Positions 54,148 to 64,000 of a stretch of DNA of 64,000 bases are shown piece by piece. The stretch covers positions 5,394,001-5,458,000 of the forward strand of contig OX352773.1 in assembly GCA_947095535.1 (NCBI GenBank), given 5' to 3'. Position 1 is the first letter of the stretch, and every line of letters starts with the position of its first letter. Position numbers and translations under genes: made by a program. Below the pieces are notes generated by a model that worked only from the letters and a program-made list of their open reading frames with translations, was not told where the DNA came from and did no database searches. Origin of the DNA: Poecilobothrus nobilitatus. Taxonomy: Eukaryota > Arthropoda > Insecta > Diptera > Dolichopodidae.

Positions 54148-57100
54148 AATTAAGAACTGAAGCTATAATCTTGATTGAGACTTACTCAAGATACCCTATC
54201 TGATCTACCTAAAGAAGCAAAGTATAAACATATAAATTAAATTACCACTTTTATAAATACTCATTTTTATAAAACGAAATAAAATTTACATAAAAAATTA
54301 AAAAAATAAATTTTTGAAATTTGAAATTTGCAAATAATTTTTATTCCATTTTTTTATTTATTTTTTTTTTTTTTCCTTTATTTTTTTAAACTGCAAATAC
54401 ATTTTTTTTTTTTCTGTGTTCAATAAATTTTTTTCTTTAATCAATTTACTTTCTTATCCCTTTGATTTGCATTTTTCGTTCATTAAATTATTTATTAATT
54501 ATTATTAATAATATTAACATCATTCTAACGATGGAATCGGTTTCAATTATTTTTACAATTGTATTTTTTTTTTTTTTTTGTTTTTGTATCTTTTAAATTA
54601 AAATCATGAATTTGAATATAATATATATAATATAAACATTTCTACCATTTTTTTTTTTTTTTTATTTTTCTTTTTAATACAATAATATAATATTTTTTTT
54701 TTGTTTTTTTTTTTAATCTACAAGGTTTTTTTCTTCATTTCTTTCTTTTCATATTTAATACTACACTACTATTTTAAATATAATTACTAATATATAATTC
54801 AATTTTTAATTTTTTCTTATTTATTTATCTTTTTCATATCATTTAATTATAATTTTTTTTTAATTTTCAATTTTTTTTTTTTATTTTTGTTATCTTATTG
54901 TTAATATTTTTTTTAATTATTATTTTTTTTCGCCCTGTAATCTATATTTCTTTAAACACATTTTTTGCATTCTACAATAAAATTTTCATATATTAAAAAA
55001 AAACAAAAAAAAAAACCAAATCTTTTTTAAGGATTTTTACTTTATTTTTAATACATAATAATATTTAAATAAAAATTTATTTTATAGGAATCGTTTTAGA
55101 ACATCAAAAAAAAAAAAAAATATTTTAAAATTAAAATTTAAAAATAATTAACTTAAAAATAATCATAATTTATTTAAAATGTACAAACTATAATTAATTA
55201 TGTGGTATGAAAATTTAATTGAATTTAATTACCATTTCAAAATCAAGTTTGCTTTTTTTCTTTTAAATTAAATTACGTAAATATTTTAAATTAAAAAAAA
55301 AAAAAAAACAAAAACTAAATTAAATTAAAATTTAATTTTAAAACTAAACAATGAGAATAAATAAAAAATAATTAAGAATTTGATATATACAATTTTTAGG
55401 TACATGTAATTTTAAATTATTGAATCTTTGTAAAAAAAAATAGTCATTTTTATTTGAAAGAAATTAAATTTTAAAAGTAGTTTTGATTTAAATAACATCT
55501 ATCATGTTTAAAATATATTGTTTTAAGTTTTACTAAAAAATTTTATTTAAAATTATTTATAAAATTTCTCTTTCTATTTTCCAGAAAGCGTAAGAGATTT
55601 CGGTTTAATAGTTTTTAAACTATTCATTCTGTAATTAAAAGATTTCGCAATCCATTTTTTTTTTTCTATAATCCTAACATTTTTGTGAGTTTCATTATTA
55701 GAATCAAAAAAGTTTGACTGCATGTGTAACGATTAGCTAGTGAACAATAATTGACTAAAAAACCAATTAAATTCAAGCAAAACTATCATAATTAATAAAC
55801 GAATGTGATATTCAAATCAGTTTTCATGAAAAAAGTTTATGATTTAACAATTAGCTTGAAATATAAAGATTGTGATTTATTTTTTGATTTTATTATAATT
55901 AAAGAAAATAATTATTTGAATTTTCATTCGAAAAAAGAAATAGAAAAATATTAAAACTTCACCGTTTTTTTTTTCATTTTGAAATTTTTCTTTTAAAAAA
56001 TAAATATATCAAAATCAATTATTTTTAGTAACATTTAATTTACAGAATTATAAATATTATTTAATTTATTTAAAAGTAATTTTTCATCAAATTTATTTAA
56101 TAATCAATCAATAACCATATATTATATTCTAATAATTTATTCTCATTGTTTTATTTTAAATTAAATTAAATTTTTGTTTTTTTTGTATTTTTTAAAATTT
56201 TATATGCAGAAAAGCATTTTTTTTTCTTTTTCTTCTCGCTAAATATTTTATATTTAACTATTTATATATATATATATATATACATATATCTTTTTTATTA
56301 ATATATATATATTTTTTATTAATATATACATATATTAATATAGGTATTTGTTTTTATTTTTGTTTTAAGACAAAATTCGTATACGTACATAAAATGTTTT
56401 GTTAAGATCTTTAAAACTTTCATTATTTTTTATTTTTTTTATTTTAATAACCATTTTTTATTTCAATTAAAACTCATCTACAATTTTATTATAATTACTT
56501 TTCTTTTTATTTTATTTTTTTTTTTAATTTAATATTTTTTGTTTCTTTTTTTGAAAAACCAAATACCAATTTAATTTGTTTTTGTTTGCGTTTTTCATAT
56601 TCACAATAAATCATTCACATTTTCTTAAATCCTTAATTTTATTTTGTATCCTTTTTCTTTATTTAAATACGAAACAAATGGATTTAACTTTTACAAATAA
56701 ATTTGTTATAATAAAAAAAAAAAATTAATTATAAGATAAAAAAATAATAATTCATGAATGCTATTTTTAAATATTTTATATATATATGTATATTAATATA
56801 TTTGTTTAAATGTTATACTAAAAATTAGTATATCAGTTAAAAAATCACGACCGACATTACTTTTGTGATTATGTCTCTTAAGTTTATTAATGAAATACTG
56901 AAACTTTCAAGAGCATTGTTATTTTTTTTTTTTTTCTTCAAATTTTCATGCACAAAACCTATTTTTTAAAGCTTCCAATTTATATAGTACATTATATAAA
57001 ACAAAAAATTGGTATTTCAGAATAAACATTTGACGTGAATTTAAGAACTCCACGAAAAAAAAACTGATAGTATTTTTAAAAGTACATAACTAAGACGTTA

Positions 57101-58912
57101 TTTTATTTTTTACAAAAATAATATAAAAAAACATTGTAGTGGAAAGTTTTAAAATTTACCACATCACTAATATTTTTTATTTTCTGTTAGAAAAAATTAA
57201 AACAATATTCTAAAATAATATAGAAACGTGTGTCAAAATAATTAAAGCAAAAAATCCACAATCTAACATAAAATATTTCTTTCAATTGAAAATCATTTTA
57301 AAATTACCTTCATCTTAGTCGGATTATTCTAAATTGAACAAAAACAAAAAAAAACCTTTCATGAAAAATTAGTTAAAAAGAAAAAACGTAATAATATTTT
57401 TATGAAAATATCTCCTTTAAACTATCACTCACATTTTTACCATTGATATTTCTATATAAAATCTGTTTAATTTCCTTAGTTTTGCAAGTGATATCTTAAA
57501 TGTAAGAGATACTTAATTCCAAAAATACACAATTTACTTGTTTTGATGTACATAAATATTTAAATAAAAAATAGTGACAAATAATACTCATAAAAAGTGA
57601 GACCTACACAAATATAATACAAAAAAAAAATTAAAATTAAAAATATATTAAAATAATTAAATCTAAAACAGAATTAATTAGGAATGCTTAATTCAAACAA
57701 TTTTATATTGAGCTCTATAATGTGTAAATAATTAATATAAATATAATTACATATAATTGAAAATTCTCAAATATAAAATTATATTATTATTTATTATAAT
57801 TATATTTTGTTTTTTTTACTTAGGCAAGACATTTTTTTTAAGTCCAATTTTTTTTTTTTTAAATTTATTATTTATGCAATATTGAATATTGATGTGCTCT
57901 TGAAAATTCATTCTTTAATTTTTTTTTAAATTTTTTTATATTTGTAAAATTTTTATTTTACATCAATTTTTAATTTATTTTTTTATTTTGTTTTTATGAC
58001 AACACAACAAATCTAAGAATTTTCTATACACCTAGAGAAGATCTAAATTCTTAAAAATTTTATTTCTATCTGTAAACTAAGTTTTAAGTATTCTTTTTTT
58101 TATAGTTTCATTCCTTTTTTTTTTGTAACAATATTTAATTTTAAAATTAAAACTTACATAGATAGAACTTATACTTTAATTTAAATATTTTTTTACATCT
58201 TCTAATTAACTACATTTTTTTTGTTTGTGAATATAACTAATTTTTTTTTTTTTTATAATTTTGGAATTTTTCTTGAGAATACTACACAATTTATTAATTT
58301 TTTGTTTTATTTTATAAATTTAAGCTGAAAAATTATATCAAATATAATAAAATATTAAACAAAATTAGAACAATTATGTTTTTATTTTATTTAAAATATA
58401 CAATTTTTTTCAATCATTTGAATATGATTTAGGGATTTATCTAGAAAATTTTGTATTAAAATTAAGCACGGATTATGAGAAATAAGATAAGAAAAAGAGA
58501 TATAGAGAAATTAAAATTAAAACTTATCTTAAAACTTGTGATATTATTTATCTTTTTAATATATTTATATGTATTTTCTTTTTTTTTTTTCATAATTAAA
58601 AAATTAACTTTCACTAATGAAACTAAACTTAATAAAATAATAGGAGAAAACTAATTTTTCACATTATTTTCATTTTTTTTTTAAATCTTAATATAGTTTT
58701 TATTTAATTTTATAGGTATAAATGAAGTCCAAATATTATATTAGTTAGGGTGTTGTATAAGTTTTTAACAAATTTTCGTTGATCACTATTTTTTTATATT
58801 ATAATATATATTTTTCTAAATTTAACTTGATTTTTTGAATTTTTACTTATTTTTTCTTTTATGTATATAATTTTTACTCAATCAACACAGTTATGGACTT
58901 CATATTAATATC
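54148..58912. other. T-run-rich noncoding stretch downstream of the zinc-finger gene
   Basis: No open frame of note. Poly(T) runs of 10-17 on this strand are frequent, meaning poly(A) runs on the strand of the zinc-finger gene that ends at 58,913. Part of this may be that gene's 3' untranslated region, but no end could be fixed. Confidence 0.5.
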
Positions 58913-60051
<1,139 letters not shown>

Positions 60052-60241
60052 ATTAATTATTACTATATTTCTACAATATTTTCTAAAATATTTTTCATTA
60101 ATAGATCGTCATTATAATTTCTGTTACACAACCTGAAAGAAAACAATAGTTGTCTCTCAATAGGGTTATGTCGTGTTGAATCCTTATTTTCAATCCTTTC
60201 ATTTTTTTCTAAACGATAATTATCAATTTTTTCTACTTACT
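60052..60241 (-). other. Inferred 5' UTR with a 108-bp intron, zinc-finger gene
   Basis: On the minus strand a strong donor (CATA then GTAAGT, intron starting at 60,240) precedes a pyrimidine-rich acceptor (TTTTCTTTCAG, intron ending at 60,133). That would leave an untranslated segment of 60,132-60,052 before the ATG. The transcription start upstream of 60,241 was not located. Confidence 0.45.
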
Positions 60242-60762
60242 ATGCTTAAATTTGCTACCGCAAACTATTTATTTCAAAACAATTATTAAATGGTTATTGA
60301 AAAAAAAATTCAAAAAGTTTTTATATTAACATATTATTAAGGAAAATATTTAAAGAGATTTTCATTTTACGAAGATATTTTTTACAAAAACGAAAACCAT
60401 CAGGAACAACAAGATTTGACAATGGAATGTCAAAATGTCAAATTTAGCTTTCAAAAAAATAGTACGATACAAATTAAAACAATAATCGATTATATTAATT
60501 ATTTTTGAAAGTGCCATCTGTGATCAGATAATTTAACTTAGCAATTTTAGAAAATTAGTTTTTATTTTTGGGATACCCATATAAAAATGATAAATGCTGT
60601 TTCCATAAAACTTGATCAGCTTTTACAAAATTTCAGATGTTTTAATTAATTAAATACCGAAATATATTCACTGTTTCAAAAAATTTTAGTATCAGTACAC
60701 AATTCAATTTGCAATTACTATTTCAAAATAGAAGGAAATTGGTATTGGATCAAACTAAAATT
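60242..60762. other. Upstream region of the zinc-finger gene
   Basis: It probably contains the promoter and first noncoding exon of the minus-strand gene. No TATA box is evident. No other gene is seen. Confidence 0.4.
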
Positions 60763-60795
60763 GGTGTTCAAAATTGAGGTATCATTTTGATTTTA
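60763..60795. repeat. Left terminal inverted repeat of the mariner-type element
   Basis: Begins GGTGTTCAAAATTGAGGTAT. It matches the complement of 61,799-61,831 over 33 bp with a single mismatch. Confidence 0.9.
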
Positions 60796-60913
60796 CCGCC
60801 ATTTTTTTTCTACCTAGAATTTTTATACGAGGTTTCTGTAGGTATATTCTACATACATTCCGGTTAGTTAATATGGATCCGGTTAGTTAATAATCCGGTT
60901 AGTTAATTTTTTG

Positions 60914-61715
60914 AAAATGGTAAAAGTTTTCAAGATGTAATTAGGAAATTTCGAACAAAATTTGGTAGAGAAAATGCTCCAACAAATCGTGCCATCAAGC
61001 TGATGGTTGATAAATTTCTAAAAACTGGATCTGTTCTTGATAACAGAGGTAACATTTATCAACGTAGTGGCCGTTCAACCGAGAATGTAGCAGCTGTGAG
61101 CAGAAGTGTTGAAGAAGATCAAAAAACTTCCATTCGTCATCGTTCGCAGCAATTAAACATCAAACCATCCACATTATTCAACATTTTGCATCGTGATCTC
61201 CATTTAAAGGCTTATAAGATCCAGCTGATGCAAGAATTAAAACCAACTGACCATGCATTACGTCGACAATTCGTTTCTTGGGCAATCGAAAAACAAGAAG
61301 AAAATGAGAATTTTTTTAACAAAATAATCTAATAACAAAATAATCTTTGTGGCGGGAAATTGATGATTTGGACGTAGAGAATATGTGGTTTCAACAGGGC
61401 GGTGACACTTGCCACACAGCAAGAGAAACAATGGATCTTTTGAAGGAAAAGTTCGAAGATCGCATTATTTCTCGTAAAGGAGGAGTGATGTGGCCACCAA
61501 GATCGTGCGATTTGACACCGTTGGATTTTTTTTTGTGAGGTTTTGTGAAATCGAAAGTGTACAGCAATAATCCCACAACAATTCAAGAGCTTAAAAACAA
61601 CATTATCGAGCAGATTTCAACCATTGAGAACGGTTTATTGAACAACGTGATTCAGAATTTTGGTAAAAGTTGGAAGCCTGCCGAAGTAGTAGAGGGGGCC
61701 ACTTGGCCGACATAA
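60914..61715 (+). pseudogene. Transposase remnant of the mariner-type element
   Basis: The 5' part (about 60,914-61,332) shows the N-terminal DNA-binding region, entering at ENGKSFQDVIRKF without the usual start segment and running to NFFNKII before a stop. The reading resumes in another frame at about 61,347 (LWREIDDLDVENMWFQQ). The segment holding the first catalytic Asp is deleted and the join is frameshifted. The second catalytic Asp position is Gly (FQQGG). The third remains in CDLTPLDFF, but a TGA at 61,536-61,538 interrupts the frame just after FFL, where families of this kind usually have Trp. Translation then reads through to TAA at 61,713. The second-to-third Asp spacing fits DD41D rather than the DD34D of classical mariners. 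The gene is plainly non-functional. Confidence 0.85.
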
Positions 61716-61798
61716 TTTTTCATTATTAACCGGAACCTATTTGTAATAAATTAAAATAAAAATATATTTAATATTTCAAAAAAAGTCTTTTTTTTTAT

Positions 61799-61831
61799 TA
61801 AAATTAAAATGATACCTCAATTTTGAACACC
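61799..61831. repeat. Right terminal inverted repeat of the mariner-type element
   Basis: Contains ATGATACCTCAATTTTGAAC and is the complement of the left repeat with one mismatch. Confidence 0.9.
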
Positions 61832-63328
61832 CTTTATTAGGCATTTGCAAAATAATGGGTCAAACACGAATTTCTAATCAAAATGATTTTCTAATCTAAT
61901 AAAAACAAAATAAAAAATTGTATATATACTATAAATTTCCAGAAAAGAATAATTGAAGATAAAAAGAATGATCGATAATTAATTAAGAATTCTAATTATC
62001 ATCAAATATTTCTCATTTTACTTTTTACAGACTTAGTTATTATTGAATATCTTATTCAATTGAAAAATGCATTTTTGAAGGTGAAATAATAAAAATATAT
62101 TATATGAAAACTCTATCTTTTTTTTTATTAACAATTATAATTTTTAACATTCTTAAATTAAAACCAAACTTCATTATATTGACAACATTAGATTATTTTT
62201 TTTAATGGAGTCGTTATTTTCTTCGTTATTTTTAATTTCTTGATTTAAACTTTTAAAAATTTTTAAAAAAACCTTTAAAAATTAGGTGTTCCTAATTTTT
62301 CTTGATAGTATTTTCTTTTAAAAATCTTTTTATATTCAAATTCTAAATTTAAAATTATTTATTACAAAATTTATTATTAAATTTCCATTTATTGAGATTT
62401 TTTAAGTGCCCAAAACTAACAATTAATTCTGTTTAAAACTAAATTCATAAAAAAATATATTTAACATTATTTTAAATTTATTTAATTGAAAAACAAACTA
62501 AAAAATAAAATCATTTTATTTACAAGTACATATAGTATTTTGAATCAACAGGAATGTTGCACTTGAAATATTGCTTTTTGTTAATTAAAAGTTAACAAGC
62601 AATAAAAATTAATTTGATTGAGCACTTATATTATTTGTCTAATAGAATATTTACAAAATGTTTTTGATATTAATTATTAAAAACAATATTTTAATTTAAA
62701 TGCTTTATTTGATTTTGTTCGATGAATTGCTTAATAAAGCATAAAGTTAATTCATTAATAAAACGCTTGAAAATAAAAACAAAAATACAACTTTTTAACA
62801 AAAATATGAAAATATTTTTTCAATGGCATATTTATCTTATAAAAAAAAAATTTATATAATAAAATTTAACTAGCAAACAAGAACTTTTATAATACAATTG
62901 TCATATGTAATTTTCAAAATGTTATTACCGTTTAGATCTTATTATTATAATAATATTAAATTTAATTGTGTTGTCTATTTAATGTTTTTTTTTGTATGTA
63001 TATACAATTATTGTAAATGTTTATTTGTTTGTTATATATACTTTTTTAGTCAAATAAAACAATTTTTTATTCATTTTAAACTTTTTTTCATCCAAATTCA
63101 ACATTTTTTCAAAAAACATTAAACAAATTTTCATTCAAATTCTTACTTTTTATAATTTTCACCTACTTTTTTAAATCAAATTAATCTGAACGAAAAATTC
63201 TTTAATTTGACTGAAAAAATAGGTTTAATTTAAAAAAAAAAGGTTTAATTAAAAGATTTTTAACGTTTTTGTAAAAAAAGTTTAAATTGAATGAAAAATT
63301 GTTGTATTTGACTATAAAAAAGAAAATA
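61832..63328. other. AT-rich noncoding stretch downstream of the carrier gene
   Basis: No gene is supported. The open frame at 62,898-63,122 is a Phe/Tyr-rich product of T runs. Part may be 3' untranslated sequence of the carrier gene. Confidence 0.5.
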
Positions 63329-63334
63329 TTTATT
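63329..63334 (-). terminator. Candidate polyadenylation signal of the carrier gene
   Basis: AATAAA on the minus strand, 13 nt after the stop codon at 63,347. Close, but common by chance in this composition. Confidence 0.35.
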
Positions 63335-63346
63335 TATATATTTTGC

Positions 63347-63575
63347 TTAAAGTCCTGAACTGCCACCTGTTGATCCTAAAATATACTTTGCATAACATTG
63401 ATTAATTTGTTCCAAGAAAATAAATGTTAAGACTGTGTGGGGTCCTAAACGACAGTAATATGGTGTAAATCCTTTCCATAATGCAAATATTCCTTCATGT
63501 CTGGCAACTTTTACTAAAACATCAACTGTACCTCGATATTCTGATTTACCATCAGTAATTTTCATATTTTGAATT
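63347..63575 (-). CDS. SLC25A11: Mitochondrial 2-oxoglutarate/malate carrier, last exon (partial)
   Basis: Only the 3' terminal exon is visible. It starts after an acceptor (ATTTTAG) at 63,576-63,577, enters in phase 2, and encodes about 75 aa to a TAA stop. The family exchanges 2-oxoglutarate for malate or other dicarboxylates across the inner mitochondrial membrane (malate-aspartate shuttle). The exon covers the end of the third carrier repeat: an Arg completed at the splice, then IQNMK, a DGKSEYRG loop, the ARHEG helix, WKGFTPYYCRLGPHTVLTF and the last transmembrane helix ending FIFLEQ. This string is nearly diagnostic of SLC25A11-type carriers. The tail GSTGGSSGL is a short hydrophilic C-terminus. 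The PVDxxKTR part of the third repeat should lie in the preceding exon, beyond the window or behind the transposon fragment at 63,717. Paralogues exist in flies, so the exact orthologue is uncertain. Confidence 0.88.
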
Positions 63576-63716
63576 CTAAAATAAAACAAAACATATTAAT
63601 TTTTTTTAAATTTTATTATATGGGTTTTCCGTAGAGATGATACAATTTAAAAATTAAAAAAAAACATAAATTATTCAGTGAGACCGAAATTCTTTTTTTT
63701 TATTTGAAAAGTTACA

Positions 63717-63899
63717 TTATGTATGGAAAATAACATCATTCACATGACCACCACGACTTTTCCGTACGTACTGCATTCTGTCAGCCCAATTTTTCATAAC
63801 TTTTTCACATAAATTTGGCAGTATTTCATCAATAGCACGTTCAATGTTGATTTCTAATTTCTCAATTGTTGTTATAGTGGATATAGAAGATGTAGGCAT
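63717..63899 (-). pseudogene. C-terminal fragment of a Tc1/mariner-type transposase
   Basis: About 60 codons on the minus strand end at a stop at 63,717. They contain IEKLEINIERAIDEI, then NWADRMQYVRKSRGGHV and the terminal VIFHT. A helical NIE-segment followed by NW-x-RM, SRGGH and I(I)F at the end is typical of the C-termini of several insect mariner-like transposases (family knowledge, not aligned here). Upstream, no DDE domain is seen in the remaining ~100 bp, so this is a fragment. It lies upstream of the carrier's last exon and is probably inside its intron. Confidence 0.55.
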
Positions 63900-64000
63900 A
63901 CCGTAGTCTGCGGTAAAGTTAGCAACAAGCTACTGGGCAAAAGCCAGAGCTAAGGAAAGTTGGTGTCAATCGCCAGGTTCAATACATACGAAAGAATTCT
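63900..64000. other. Unassigned higher-complexity sequence at the window edge
   Basis: This segment is much richer in G and C than most of the window (for example GGGCAAAAGCCAGAGCTAAG and CAATCGCCAGGTTCAATAC) and has no open frame through it on the minus strand. It may belong to the same or another mobile element as the transposase fragment. It is cut off by the window end. Confidence 0.35.

Larger units (their letters stand above)
60763..61831 (+). mobile_element. Inactivated mariner/Tc1-type transposon (1069 bp)
   Basis: Near-perfect 33-bp terminal inverted repeats enclose a broken transposase on the plus strand. The flanking TA target could not be fixed because the outermost bases differ between ends. 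Subterminal DNA has three direct copies of CCGGTTAGTTAAT (near 60,860, 60,879 and 60,895), with a related inverted string near the right end (TTAACCGGAA, about 61,727-61,736). The intact inverted repeats beside a deleted gene suggest an element that could have moved using transposase supplied in trans. Confidence 0.88.

Overview
The window looks like nuclear DNA of an insect, most likely a fly (Diptera). It is extremely AT-rich, with long A/T runs and TATG/TACA microsatellites. Its genes have very short introns (59-108 bp), and two promoters have a TATA box followed at about 25-35 bp by a TCA-type initiator. The best-conserved proteins are a C2H2 zinc-finger factor, which resembles Drosophila l(3)neo38 from memory, and a mitochondrial 2-oxoglutarate/malate carrier. 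No prokaryotic signal, rRNA, functional tRNA or CRISPR array was found.

Layout. Positions 1-43,400 are a gene desert in which I can support only repeats. These are a ~640-bp inverted-repeat element (5-644), an ~310-bp inverted-repeat element (3835-4148), a 9-bp-TSD element (5694-6537) that carries a second repeat inside it, an 0.8-kb internally repetitive element (14,790-15,620), a reverse copy of the nested repeat (31,029-31,326), a 32-bp tandem repeat (33,741-33,833), three foldback elements (37,721-37,975 and 39,355-39,481), and a second ~640-bp element with the same ten terminal bases as the first (39,497-40,138). Positions 43,460-52,870 hold two convergent two-exon genes for large, acidic, Thr-rich secreted proteins. 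Their architecture mirrors each other: TATA box, roughly 20-nt leader, signal-peptide exon, tiny phase-1 intron, one long repetitive exon. Between their 3' ends lie a tRNA-derived SINE with an 11-bp target-site duplication and a partial reverse copy of the 14.8-kb repeat. Positions 52,900-58,900 are T-rich noncoding DNA with a third copy of the nested repeat. Positions 58,913-60,241 hold a six-coding-exon, 265-aa zinc-finger gene on the minus strand. Positions 60,763-61,831 are a dead mariner-type transposon with intact terminal inverted repeats. Positions 63,347-63,575 are the last exon of the carrier gene, and a transposase C-terminal fragment lies upstream of it, probably in its intron.

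The genes do not form an evident pathway. The one plausible functional unit is the convergent secreted pair, which I cannot assign to a known family. Splice joins were derived by hand: each complete gene keeps one frame across all junctions and all introns are GT-AG. For the carrier only the acceptor is visible.
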